DNA of 13,681 nt from an uncultured Clostridia bacterium (GCA_946613955.1 CAMOGC010000022.1:1-13681); one strand, 5' to 3'; shown: positions 1 to 6,690, counted from the stretch's first letter. Made by a program: numbers and translations. The notes: a model not told the origin generated them from the sequence alone.

Positions 1-71
1 GAACCCGGGCTGCGATCACTCGCACTACTCCCTTAGCAGGGGAGCCCCTTCGGCCTCTTGGGTACTTCTCC
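1..71 (-). tRNA. tRNA-Ser(GCU), 3' part cut by window edge
   Basis: On the minus strand the gene begins at 71 with GGAGAAG (5' acceptor strand). It continues through a D-arm and an anticodon stem-loop with loop CTGCTAA, giving anticodon GCU for AGC/AGU serine codons. The long variable arm typical of class II serine tRNAs follows, and the start of the T-arm (CCCGGGTTC) reaches the window edge. The 3' acceptor strand lies outside. It follows tRNA-Ser(UGA) after only 10 bases, so both are probably cut from one precursor. Confidence 0.93.
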
Positions 72-81
72 TTGTCAAGGC

Positions 82-170
82 TGGCGGAGCGAGAGGGATT
101 CGAACCCCCGGTACCTTTCGGTATCACTGGTTTTCAAGACCAGCGCCTTCAACCGCTCGGCCATCGCTCC
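82..170 (-). tRNA. tRNA-Ser(UGA), complete, CCA encoded
   Basis: Read on the minus strand, the 5' acceptor GGAGCGA (from 170) pairs with TCGCTCC near the 3' end. The discriminator base is G, and CCA is encoded at 84-82. The anticodon loop CTTGAAA gives anticodon UGA, reading UCA/UCN serine codons. The variable arm is long (GATACCGAAAGGTACC region), as expected for a class II serine tRNA, and GGTTCGAATCC is the T-loop. Total length is 89 nt including CCA. Confidence 0.97.
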
Positions 171-188
171 TCACGAACCAGCTCGGTT

Positions 189-217
189 ATTCTATCACCC
201 CCGGCCGGTTCCGTCAA
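189..217 (-). promoter_or_regulatory. promoter of the serine tRNA pair
   Basis: Minus strand TTGACG (217-212), a 17-base spacer, then TAGAAT (194-189): five of six matches in each hexamer at ideal spacing. It lies 19 bases upstream of the first tRNA base, a sensible distance for a short 5' leader removed by RNase P. Confidence 0.85.
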
Positions 218-238
218 GAGAAATATTTTGGGGCGGAA

Positions 239-268
239 TGAGCCGAAGGAACGGCCTTGTGTTATAAT
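239..268 (+). promoter_or_regulatory. probable nagA promoter, extended -10
   Basis: A perfect TATAAT at 263-268 is preceded by TG one base upstream (260-261), an extended -10. The -35 region (TGAGCC near 239-244) is poor, which extended -10 promoters tolerate. Transcription would start near 275 and leave a leader of about 98 bases before nagA. It lies back to back with the tRNA promoter. Confidence 0.6.
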
Positions 269-306
269 GTCGGAGAGATTCCTCCGGCCCCACGGTTCAT
301 CTATTC

Positions 307-357
307 AAAAAAGCGGGAAACTCCCGGGAAAAAGGCAGCCGAAAAAACTCCGGCTGC
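307..357 (-). terminator. two tandem minus-strand intrinsic terminators in the nagA leader
   Basis: Read on the minus strand, GCAGCCG (357-351), a nine-base loop and CGGCTGC (341-335) form a 7 bp stem followed by CTTTTT. Right after it, CGGGA-GTT-TCCCG forms a second short stem followed by CTTTTTT (about 329-307). On the plus strand the A-runs lie on the wrong side, so they would not stop nagA transcription. They would stop transcripts coming leftward through nagA before the tRNA genes. The plus-strand leader can form the same stems, so a role in nagA mRNA structure is also possible. Confidence 0.65.
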
Positions 358-372
358 GGAAAGGCGGAAAAC

Positions 373-1560
373 ATGCTGATCAGATACGCGACCGTTTTTG
401 TCGACGGACGTTTTCAGGAAAACAGGGATCTGCGAATTCTCGGCGGGCGGATTTGCGCCCTCGGGGAGCGCCTGGCGCCCTTTCCCGGGGAGGAAGTGCT
501 GGACTGCTCCGGGGATTATGTGATTCCCGGGTTTGTGGACGTTCATATCCATGCCTTCCGGGGATATGACGCCATGCGGGGCGAGGCGGACATCCGGGCC
601 ATGGCGCGGGAGCTGCGGAAGGAAGGGGTCGCCGCCTTTCTCCCGACGACCATGAGCGCCTCCGTGGAGGAAACCCGCGGGGTCATGGCGGCCGTTCATC
701 GGATTCACGGGGATCAGCGCCGCCGCTTCGGGGACATTCCCAAAGGCCCTGAAGCCGGCCTTCCCTCCGAAGGCTCCGGTCTTTGTCCGGAGGAAGCCCT
801 GATTCCCGGTGCCCATATGGAGGCTCCCTTCCTGAACGCCCGGAAGGCCGGCGCCCAGCGGAAGGAATGCTTCCTGGATCCGGATTGGGACACCTTCCTC
901 TCCCTGACCGACGGGCATCCGGAGGAGGCCCGGATCATGACCCTGGCGCCGGAAAAGCCCGGCAGCGAGGCCTTTATCCGCCGGGCGACGGAGGGGGGAA
1001 CCGTGATTTCCGTCGGCCATACGGAGGCCACCGCCGAGGAGACCCATCTGGCGGCGGACTGGGGCGCGGATCACATTACCCACACCTTCAACGCCCAGAC
1101 GCCCCTGAACCACAGGAATCCCGGCGTTCCCGGCGCCGCCCTGACGGACGACCGGTTTTTCACGGAGATGATCTGCGACGGGGTGCATCTCCATCGGGAT
1201 ACGGTCCGCCTGCTGTGGAAGGCGAAGGGCGCCGATAAGGCGGTGGTCATCACCGACGCCATGGAGGCGGCCGGCATGCCGGACGGGGAATATGCCCTGG
1301 GCGGGCAGCCGGTGCTGGTTCGGGATGGAGAGGCCCGGCTGGAAAACGGAACCCTGGCCGGTTCCGTCCTGCTGATGCGGGTGGCGCTGGAAAACCTGAT
1401 CCACCGCTTCGACATCCCGCCCGCCGACGCCGTCCGCATGTGTACCCAGACGCCCGCCGATTCCATCCGGGAAACGGGGCTGGGGCGGATTTATCCCGGC
1501 GCACCCGCGCCGGTCACCCGGTGGAACCGGAACTGGCGGTATGTGGAAAGCCTGGGGTAA
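373..1560 (+). CDS. nagA: N-acetylglucosamine-6-phosphate deacetylase
   Basis: NagA removes the acetyl group from GlcNAc-6-phosphate, giving glucosamine-6-phosphate and acetate, in amino-sugar catabolism and cell-wall recycling in the cytoplasm. The 395-residue length is normal for this amidohydrolase family. Visible motifs are HxH at 58-60 (VDVHIH), the metal-binding Glu150 (HMEAPF), His216 (VGHTEA), His237 (THTFNA), NHRNPG near 246, His272 (CDGVHLH) and the catalytic Asp295 (VITDAMEAAG). Their spacing matches that of the E. coli active-site residues (recalled as E131, H195, H216, H251, D273). The retained HxH suggests a binuclear-type metal site, as in Bacillus. The extreme C-terminus (after APVTRWN) departs from the usual ADxVxxD ending. 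The ribosome site is modest (GGAAAGGCGG). No nagB or PTS gene is in the window, so it stands alone here. Confidence 0.95.
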   Translation: MLIRYATVFVDGRFQENRDLRILGGRICALGERLAPFPGEEVLDCSGDYVIPGFVDVHIHAFRGYDAMRGEADIRAMARELRKEGVAAFLPTTMSASVEETRGVMAAVHRIHGDQRRRFGDIPKGPEAGLPSEGSGLCPEEALIPGAHMEAPFLNARKAGAQRKECFLDPDWDTFLSLTDGHPEEARIMTLAPEKPGSEAFIRRATEGGTVISVGHTEATAEETHLAADWGADHITHTFNAQTPLNHRNPGVPGAALTDDRFFTEMICDGVHLHRDTVRLLWKAKGADKAVVITDAMEAAGMPDGEYALGGQPVLVRDGEARLENGTLAGSVLLMRVALENLIHRFDIPPADAVRMCTQTPADSIRETGLGRIYPGAPAPVTRWNRNWRYVESLG

Positions 1561-1570
1561 CCCCGTTTTT
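1554..1570 (+). terminator. weak terminator candidate spanning the nagA stop
   Basis: GGGG-TAA-CCCC places the nagA stop codon in the loop of a 4 bp stem, followed by G and five T residues. The stem is shorter than most working intrinsic terminators, so this is only a candidate. No better structure is seen before the convergent SGNH gene. Confidence 0.3.
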
Positions 1571-1574
1571 GCCT

Positions 1575-1656
1575 GCCCGCGCGAAAGGCGCCGCCGATAA
1601 CACATCGGGAGGGACGGGCCGGGTTCCTCCGCCTTTACGCGCCCGCGCGAAAGGCG
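1575..1656. repeat. 16-bp direct repeat at the convergent gene ends
   Basis: GCCCGCGCGAAAGGCG occurs at 1575-1590 and again at 1641-1656, 66 bases apart, with weaker similarity extending a further 10-14 bases on each side. The second copy encodes the last residues of the SGNH hydrolase (AFRAGA). The first lies just beyond its stop. It looks like an old local duplication. Confidence 0.6.
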
Positions 1657-2321
1657 TCGTCCGGAATCATTCCCATCAGGGCCCGGGCCATCGCCTCGTA
1701 TCCCCGCTCGTTGGGATGGATGCCGTCCAGGCTCATCAGATCCGGAAGATTCCGTTCCTCCAGCATTTCCCTTCTCAGATCCAGCAGGCGGCATCCGTTC
1801 CTCTCCGCCTCGTCCCGGACGGCCCAGGCGTAGCGCTCCTGCCATCGGGAGATATGCTCCACGTCCCCCAGATACCGCAGGATGCTTTCCGGATCCTTTC
1901 CCCGGGACACCCACGCGAAATACCTTTCCGACAAAAGGGGCGGCGGCGTCACCAGGATCGGCGTCAGCCCGCGGCCCCTCGCCTCCCGGATAAAGCTGTT
2001 CAGCGTCTCCCGGAACCGCCCCAGCGGGACCCTTCCGTCATGGAAGCTTTCCGGATCGTCGGAAACTGCCTGCCAGTCCAGATCGCAGTCGTTGCCGCCA
2101 AACTCGATCACGCAGTTGGCGCCGGCCTCGGTCCGGCTTTCCCGGAAAGCGGCCAGGCCCTTTTCCACCGTATAGCCCATCACCGCGTGATTCTCGACGG
2201 GGATGCCTTCGTCCTGCAGCAGCCTTACGCAGTTCCGGGGGCTGCGGCGGTAGCGGCCCGCGTCCTCCCGGAAATAGATTCCCTGGCCGATGGAGTCTCC
2301 GAAGAGATAGTTCATACGCAT
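1635..2321 (-). CDS. SGNH/GDSL-family hydrolase (esterase)
   Basis: This 228-residue protein belongs to the SGNH hydrolase superfamily, whose members cleave ester bonds of lipids or acetylated carbohydrates. Block I is FGDSIGQG with nucleophile Ser10. The oxyanion-hole Gly is likely near 49 (MGYT). Block III is GGND at 75-78. Block V is DGIHPN, with Asp199 and His202 completing the triad. No signal peptide or membrane segment is visible, so it should be cytoplasmic. The start at 2321 (MRMN) has GGAG about 10 bases upstream; Met3 is an alternative. It faces nagA with a 74-base gap and no convincing minus-strand terminator, so its transcript may run antisense into nagA. The substrate cannot be told from sequence. 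A carbohydrate acetyl-esterase role is a guess from the plant-polymer genes nearby. Confidence 0.9.
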   Translation of the reverse strand: MRMNYLFGDSIGQGIYFREDAGRYRRSPRNCVRLLQDEGIPVENHAVMGYTVEKGLAAFRESRTEAGANCVIEFGGNDCDLDWQAVSDDPESFHDGRVPLGRFRETLNSFIREARGRGLTPILVTPPPLLSERYFAWVSRGKDPESILRYLGDVEHISRWQERYAWAVRDEAERNGCRLLDLRREMLEERNLPDLMSLDGIHPNERGYEAMARALMGMIPDDAFRAGA

Positions 2322-2363
2322 CTGTCATCATCTCCGCTATTGGGTAATCTGGTTTTCGATATT

Positions 2364-2392
2364 AGATTATATTATTTGTTCTGTCTTGTCAA
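2364..2392 (-). promoter_or_regulatory. promoter of the SGNH hydrolase gene
   Basis: Minus strand TTGACA (2392-2387) is a perfect -35. With a 17-base spacer the -10 is TAATCT (2369-2364). A perfect TATAAT (2371-2366) overlaps it at a shorter 15-base spacing. The region is markedly AT-rich against its surroundings and lies about 43 bases upstream of the start codon. Confidence 0.75.
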
Positions 2393-2477
2393 GATGCATC
2401 GTTGATTTTTATGTTGTTTTCAAAAGCCAGTTCTCCCCTGCGTCCGGGCATTTCTTTCCGCCATTCCGGATTGACTC

Positions 2478-2506
2478 TTGTGCTTCCCATCAGGATGGTT
2501 TATGAT
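2478..2506 (+). promoter_or_regulatory. promoter candidate for the Est1E-like esterase
   Basis: TTGTGC (2478-2483), a 17-base spacer and TATGAT (2501-2506) lie 39 bases before the start codon. A better -35 (TTGACT, 2471-2476) is 24 bases from the -10, too far for normal use. This placement argues against the longer reading frame that opens at 2402. Confidence 0.55.
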
Positions 2507-2545
2507 ACCTTTCGTCACGCAAATCAAAAAATAGGAGGGAAACGC

Positions 2546-3289
2546 ATGCATCTGCAAATCGAGGACGACGGTATTCTGTTGGAAGCGGAGCTGGATCTGC
2601 CGGAAAACGGGAATAAAAAGCACCCCCTGGTGCTGGTGATCCACGGGTTTACCGGCTATAAGGAAGAAAGGCATATTCTGGCCGCGTCCCGGACCCTGAA
2701 CGAGCTGGGCTATGCCACCCTGCGGCCGGATATGTACGGCCACGGGGCCAGCGGCGGCGCCTTCCGCGATCATACCCTGTTTAAATGGCTCGGCAACATG
2801 ATGACCCTCATCGATTATGCCCGGGGCCTGGATTTTGTCACGGATCTGTATCTCTGCGGCCATTCCCAGGGCGGGCTCATCGTGGCCCTGGCCGCGGCCA
2901 TGAAGGCGGATCAGATCCGGGCGGTGATTCCCATGTCCCCCGCCCTGATGATTCCCGAGGACGCCCGCCGGGGCTCCATACTGGGCCACGCCTTTGATCC
3001 GGAGCGCCCGCCGGAGGAAATCCCCATGGACGAGGGGCGCGTCCTCTCCGGCAACTATCTCCGGGCCGCCCGGATGATCCATGTGGAGGACGCTTACCGC
3101 TACCGGGGGCCAGTGCTTCTGATCCACGGGGACGCGGACGAGGCGGTGCCCTACGCCTGCTCCGTCGAGGCGGAGAAGGCCTATGAAAACGCCACGCTGG
3201 TCACCATCCCCGGGGACGACCACTGCTATGATTTCCATCTGGATCAGGTCACCGAAGCGATTCGCCGGTGGATGCCGAAGGTCGAATAA
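2546..3289 (+). CDS. alpha/beta hydrolase, cinnamoyl/feruloyl esterase (Est1E-like)
   Basis: This 247-residue alpha/beta hydrolase closely resembles, from memory, the Est1E feruloyl esterase of the rumen bacterium Butyrivibrio proteoclasticus. Shared stretches include HGFTG with EERHI, DMYGHG, HTLFKWL, LDFVTDLY, GHSQGG and IPGDDHCYD. The likely triad is Ser107 (GHSQGG), Asp198 (HGDADEAVP) and His226 (DDHCYD), with the HGF oxyanion motif at 33-35. Such enzymes release ferulic and p-coumaric acids esterified to arabinoxylan. There is no signal peptide, so it would act on imported feruloylated oligosaccharides. The start at 2546 has a strong site (AGGAGGG) six bases upstream; an in-frame start at 2402 lies upstream of the promoter and is unlikely. 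It is convergent with the DUF1836 gene. A general lipophilic esterase is the main alternative. Confidence 0.88.
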   Translation: MHLQIEDDGILLEAELDLPENGNKKHPLVLVIHGFTGYKEERHILAASRTLNELGYATLRPDMYGHGASGGAFRDHTLFKWLGNMMTLIDYARGLDFVTDLYLCGHSQGGLIVALAAAMKADQIRAVIPMSPALMIPEDARRGSILGHAFDPERPPEEIPMDEGRVLSGNYLRAARMIHVEDAYRYRGPVLLIHGDADEAVPYACSVEAEKAYENATLVTIPGDDHCYDFHLDQVTEAIRRWMPKVE

Positions 3290-3323
3290 AAAAAGCCTCC
3301 CGGACAGGGAAGCATGCGGGAGG
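3288..3323 (-). terminator. intrinsic terminator of the DUF1836 gene
   Basis: On the minus strand CCTCCCG (3323-3317), a 14-base loop and CGGGAGG (3302-3296) form a 7 bp stem, followed by C and seven T residues (3294-3288). The T-run overlaps the stop codon of the convergent esterase. On the plus strand no T-run follows directly, so termination there is at best weak. Confidence 0.8.
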
Positions 3324-3379
3324 GGCCGGTTCCGCGTTTTATGGAAGCGGGTATGGCCGATTCCGGCCTCCCACGGGGA

Positions 3380-3847
3380 TTACGTTTCCCCGCCCGCTCC
3401 TTCCTCCGCCAGCATCATCCCGCAGATCAGATGCTGAAAAGCGGATTCCAGGGCGCAGGTCAGGGCCGATTCCGGCGCCCGGGAGGCAAAAAGCCCGACC
3501 ATCCGGTCCTGGGCGGCGCGGAAGTCATGATACAGCGCTTCCGCCTCCCTGTTTTCCGCCGGATACAGCAGTTTTTTGATGTTTTCCTGGGACAGGGTCT
3601 GCTTCAGCACGCAGATCATCAGCAGCCGGGCGATCGCCTCCCGGCTGTATTTCTTTCCTTCCGGCCGGTTCATGATCCCCGCCTTGACATAATTGTTGAT
3701 CATCGCGGCGGTCAGGCCGGAAAAGGAGGGAAGCGCCCTTTCCGTATAGGTCAGCAGCTGATCCATATACAGCCCGAAATCGGGAATCGATTCCCAGGCG
3801 GGCAGCCGGCAGCCTTCCAGCGCCTGGCGCAGCTTTTCTTCCTTCAT
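3380..3847 (-). CDS. DUF1836 family protein
   Basis: This 155-residue protein matches the DUF1836 pattern seen in many Firmicutes. It has LPAWESIPDFGLYMDQ at 15-30, then MINNYVKAGIM at 49-59, then KKYSREAIARLLMICVLKQ from 65. The middle part resembles a MerR-like helix-turn-helix, and the family is often treated as a possible transcriptional regulator, but no role is established to my knowledge. The C-terminal third is helical and variable. Of the possible starts, ATG at 3847 is best (GGGGGG 7-8 bases upstream); a GTG at 3889 would extend it by 14 residues but falls inside the -10/start region of the promoter. Own promoter and own terminator make it a single-gene unit. What it might regulate is not visible. 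Confidence 0.85.
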   Translation of the reverse strand: MKEEKLRQALEGCRLPAWESIPDFGLYMDQLLTYTERALPSFSGLTAAMINNYVKAGIMNRPEGKKYSREAIARLLMICVLKQTLSQENIKKLLYPAENREAEALYHDFRAAQDRMVGLFASRAPESALTCALESAFQHLICGMMLAEEGAGGET

Positions 3848-3879
3848 GCGGCATCCCCCCGTTATTTTCTTTCGGGGGA

Positions 3880-3909
3880 AGTGTAACACGGTCTCCGGCC
3901 CCCTGTCAA
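3880..3909 (-). promoter_or_regulatory. promoter of the DUF1836 gene
   Basis: Minus strand has a perfect TTGACA (3909-3904), an 18-base spacer, then TACACT (3885-3880) preceded by TG in the extended -10 position. Transcription would begin near 3873, about 25 bases before the ATG at 3847. Confidence 0.75.
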
Positions 3910-3934
3910 ACCATTTTCAGAATCGGATCGTCTC

Positions 3935-3970
3935 TCTTGTTTTTTCTTTTATCCGGCTTTAGAAACAAGA
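3935..3970. repeat. 8-bp inverted repeat in the divergent intergenic region
   Basis: TCTTGTTT (3935-3942) and AAACAAGA (3963-3970) are perfect reverse complements, 20 bases apart, in an AT-rich patch between the divergent DUF1836 and helicase promoters. It could be a protein-binding site or chance. The rest of 3910-4060 holds no gene or other clear signal. Confidence 0.3.
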
Positions 3971-4060
3971 TGTTATTCTCCGGGCGTATCCTCTCCCCTC
4001 TTTTTCCCGCGCTCCGTCCGTCCCGATCGCCTTCCGTGCTTTCCCCGGGCGGATTGCGGA

Positions 4061-4089
4061 TTGACGCCGCCCCCTTTCGCCTGTATCAT
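4061..4089 (+). promoter_or_regulatory. promoter of the helicase gene run
   Basis: TTGACG (4061-4066), exactly 17 bases, then TATCAT (4084-4089): five of six matches in each hexamer. Transcription would begin near 4096, about 50 bases before the ATG at 4145. This excludes the longer reading frame opening at 4061. Confidence 0.75.
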
Positions 4090-4144
4090 AAGGGCAGAGG
4101 AGTTCCTTTCTCCCCGAATCATTCGACAAAGGAGCGCGCCAGCG

Positions 4145-6577
4145 ATGGAAAACATCCGAACCCCGGAAGAAGCCGCCCTGCGGGCCTATCGGCAGGCGCT
4201 GCTTTCCGAAATGGAGGCGGGCATCCTCCGGCGGACCCTGGAGCAGGTGCAGGTCATTACCCGGGTCATGCGCCCCGCCGAAAAGGCGGAATACCTGGAC
4301 AGCCCCGCCTTTCAAAGCGCCCTGCGCCAGACCCGGAAAAAGGACAAGCTCTATCGGGCCGTCGCCGAGGGCCCGCTGCCGGAGGCGTGCCAGGCGGAAT
4401 TTGAGGAGCTCGCGCCGCTGATCTCCTCCGAGCTGGCGCTCGGGCATGAAATCAGCCTGCCCTTTCTTCGCTCCGTCCGCCACATCCGACAGCCGCTGAA
4501 GCACGCCCTGCGGGCCGTGGAATGCGCGGAGGCCGGCCAGCCCGCCGCCTGGCTGCGAAAAAACGCCGGCCGCCTGGCCGGGCGGCTGGATCCGGTGGTT
4601 TCCGAATACCTGGCCTCCGCCGATCTCGCCCCCCTCTGGCGGGAGGAAGGAAAGAAAAACGGCTCCGTGGCGGATATTCTATCCCGGACAGTATTCCGCC
4701 GGGGGCTGCCCCTGAAGGCGGTGGATCAGGCCCTGCCCGAAGGCAGCCTGGCCCGGTGGCTGGCGCGGGAGGCGGAGAAGGCCTTCCCGGTGCTGCAAAG
4801 CTGCGGCTCCCTCCGCCTGGGGGAAAAGGACACCGTCCGCTCCCGGACGGAGGCGCAGGCGCGGGAAGCCCGGGAGGATGTGCTCCGGGCGCTTTCCATG
4901 CATTACCCCCAGAAACGGATCCGGAAGCTGCTTGCCCGCAATCCCTCGCTGAAAACGCTCCAGCGGCGGAAGGACCAGAGCCGGGCGGATCGGAAGAGCC
5001 TGCAAAGCGCCCTGCTCAGCGCCATGCCGGAGCACATCCGGGATCTCTATCCCCTCGCCCGGGGAATGCGGCGGCGCTTTGTGCTCCATCTGGGCCCCAC
5101 CAATTCCGGCAAAACCTGGGAAAGTATCCAGCGGCTTCGCGCCGCCCGGAAGGGCATCTATCTGGGGCCCCTGCGGCTGCTGGCCTTTGAGCAGTTCGAA
5201 AATCTAAACATGGAGGATGTGCCCTGCTCCCTGGTAACCGGGGAGGAGCGGATCGCCGTGCCGAACAGCCGGGTGCAGTCCTCAACCATCGAGATGGCGG
5301 ATCTGGCGGAGCGCTATGATTTCGCCGTCATCGACGAATGCCAGATGATCTCCGACCGGGACCGGGGCGGCGCCTGGTCCGCGGCGGTGCTGGGCCTCTG
5401 CGCCGACGAGATTCACATCTGCGCCTCGCCGGACGCGGAAGCCCTTCTGACGAAGATTATCCGGGACTGCGGGGACGAGCTGTCCGTCGTCCGCCATGAG
5501 CGGATGACGCCCCTGGAGGTGGAGGAAACCGGCTTCCACTTTCCTTCCGGCGTCCGCCGGGGGGACGCCCTGATCGTTTTTTCCCGGGCCCGGGTGCATG
5601 CCCTGGCGGCGGAGCTGAAGCAGAAGGGGTACCGGGTGTCCCTGATTTACGGGGCCCTGCCGCCGGATGTGCGCAGGAATCAGGCGGAAAGCTTCCGCCG
5701 GGGGGAGACGGACATCGTCGTTTCCACCGACGCCATCGCCATGGGCATGAATCTGCCCATCGCCCGGGTGGTCTTCATGGAATCGGAAAAGTATGACGGG
5801 GACATCGTCCGCCCCCTGACGGATTCGGAAATCCGCCAGATCGCCGGCCGGGCCGGCCGCTTCGGGCAATACGACATCGGCTATGTCAACGCCCTGGGCT
5901 TCCGGCCGACGGTGGCCGGGGCGCTCTCTCGGCCCATGCCGCCCCTGACCCACGCGGTGATCCGCTTTCCGGAATCCCTGCTGGGGCTGCCCCTCCCCCT
6001 GACGGAAATTCTGACCCGATGGATCGGCATGAAGGATCAGGAATCCTTCGCCAAGGCCTCCACCGACCGGATGCTGTCCCTGGCCTCCCGGATGGAAACG
6101 CCCCGGACGGACAAGCGCCTGCTCTATGATTTTCTCTGCATCCCCTTTGACGAAACGGATCCGCGCCTGCTGGAAATCTGGAAGATCATGTATCACGCCG
6201 AGTCCCTCCATCAGCGCTGCGACGTCATGGCCGAGCTGCCGGCGCTTCTGGATCCGGAGCAGTGCACCGTGGCCATGCTGGACCGGCTGGAGGGGGATTA
6301 CCGCCTCTGCGACCTGCTCTACAATTACGCGCGCCGCTTTCTTCCGGATCCGGAGGAGACCCTGGCCGTCATTCAGCAGCGGAAGGATCTGATCTCCTCC
6401 GGCATCATCCATGTGCTCTCCACCCAGAAGCTGACCGGGCGGACCTGCAAAACCTGCGGCCGCCGTCTGGCCTGGGACTGGCCCTTTTCCCTGTGCGATC
6501 CCTGCTACCAGAAGGCCTATGGCGGCGGCTTTTCCCCTCCCCGGGGCCACACCTCCCGCCGGCGGAAGCAGCGCTGA
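4145..6577 (+). CDS. Suv3-like superfamily 2 RNA helicase with C-terminal zinc ribbon
   Basis: This 810-residue protein has a core like the Suv3/SUPV3L1 RNA helicase of mitochondria, which unwinds RNA for degradation. Motif I is LGPTNSGKT (316-324, Lys323). YLGPLRLLAFEQFE follows, as in Suv3. Motif II is DECQ (397-400; Suv3 itself has DEIQ). HICASPDAEALL follows it. The second RecA domain has VFSRARVHALAAEL, VSTDAIAMGMNLP and motif VI QIAGRAGRFG (565-574). After a Suv3-type C-terminal part comes a zinc ribbon with Cys768, Cys771, Cys784 and Cys787 (CX2C-X12-CX2C). Residues 1-310 are helical, charged and unrecognised. AAAGGAG ten bases before ATG 4145 supports this start. No exonuclease partner gene lies nearby. 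It is probably a cytoplasmic RNA-remodelling or decay enzyme. The helicase class is secure; the substrate is not known. Confidence 0.88.
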   Translation: MENIRTPEEAALRAYRQALLSEMEAGILRRTLEQVQVITRVMRPAEKAEYLDSPAFQSALRQTRKKDKLYRAVAEGPLPEACQAEFEELAPLISSELALGHEISLPFLRSVRHIRQPLKHALRAVECAEAGQPAAWLRKNAGRLAGRLDPVVSEYLASADLAPLWREEGKKNGSVADILSRTVFRRGLPLKAVDQALPEGSLARWLAREAEKAFPVLQSCGSLRLGEKDTVRSRTEAQAREAREDVLRALSMHYPQKRIRKLLARNPSLKTLQRRKDQSRADRKSLQSALLSAMPEHIRDLYPLARGMRRRFVLHLGPTNSGKTWESIQRLRAARKGIYLGPLRLLAFEQFENLNMEDVPCSLVTGEERIAVPNSRVQSSTIEMADLAERYDFAVIDECQMISDRDRGGAWSAAVLGLCADEIHICASPDAEALLTKIIRDCGDELSVVRHERMTPLEVEETGFHFPSGVRRGDALIVFSRARVHALAAELKQKGYRVSLIYGALPPDVRRNQAESFRRGETDIVVSTDAIAMGMNLPIARVVFMESEKYDGDIVRPLTDSEIRQIAGRAGRFGQYDIGYVNALGFRPTVAGALSRPMPPLTHAVIRFPESLLGLPLPLTEILTRWIGMKDQESFAKASTDRMLSLASRMETPRTDKRLLYDFLCIPFDETDPRLLEIWKIMYHAESLHQRCDVMAELPALLDPEQCTVAMLDRLEGDYRLCDLLYNYARRFLPDPEETLAVIQQRKDLISSGIIHVLSTQKLTGRTCKTCGRRLAWDWPFSLCDPCYQKAYGGGFSPPRGHTSRRRKQR

Positions 6578-6675
6578 CCCGCGTGTTCCGCTCCGACGGA
6601 TTTCGGTCCGAACCCCCGGCGTCCGGGCGCCCGGCGCGGCGGAATGAAGCGCTCCCCGCTGGAAGAACGGTTCTG

Positions 6676-6683
6676 AAAGGAGG
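6676..6683 (+). promoter_or_regulatory. strong ribosome site fixing a TTG start
   Basis: AAAGGAGG lies seven bases before TTG at 6691. No ATG or GTG in this frame is equally well placed, and the family's conserved N-terminus (LLDYLTWRGDLSF) begins right after it. The reading frame continues open upstream into the helicase gene, but without this signal. Confidence 0.85.
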
Positions 6684-6690
6684 AACCCTC

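Noticed and set aside
301..1914. 537-codon open frame on the minus strand covering nagA
   Set aside because: The translation is low-complexity, rich in Gly, Pro, Arg and His, as expected from the antisense of a GC-rich gene. It overlaps a clear nagA and the 3' part of the SGNH gene, and has no family motif.
1440..2405. 321-codon plus-strand open frame over the SGNH gene
   Set aside because: It begins inside nagA, is antisense to an enzyme with a full SGNH motif set, and has arginine/proline-rich composition without motifs.
2402..2545. N-terminal extension of the esterase from 2402
   Set aside because: The likely promoter (2478-2506) lies inside it, the AGGAGGG site precedes 2546, and the Est1E-like proteins start there.
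4061..4144. N-terminal extension of the helicase from 4061
   Set aside because: The frame opens on the -35 hexamer of the promoter itself; AAAGGAG precedes 4145.
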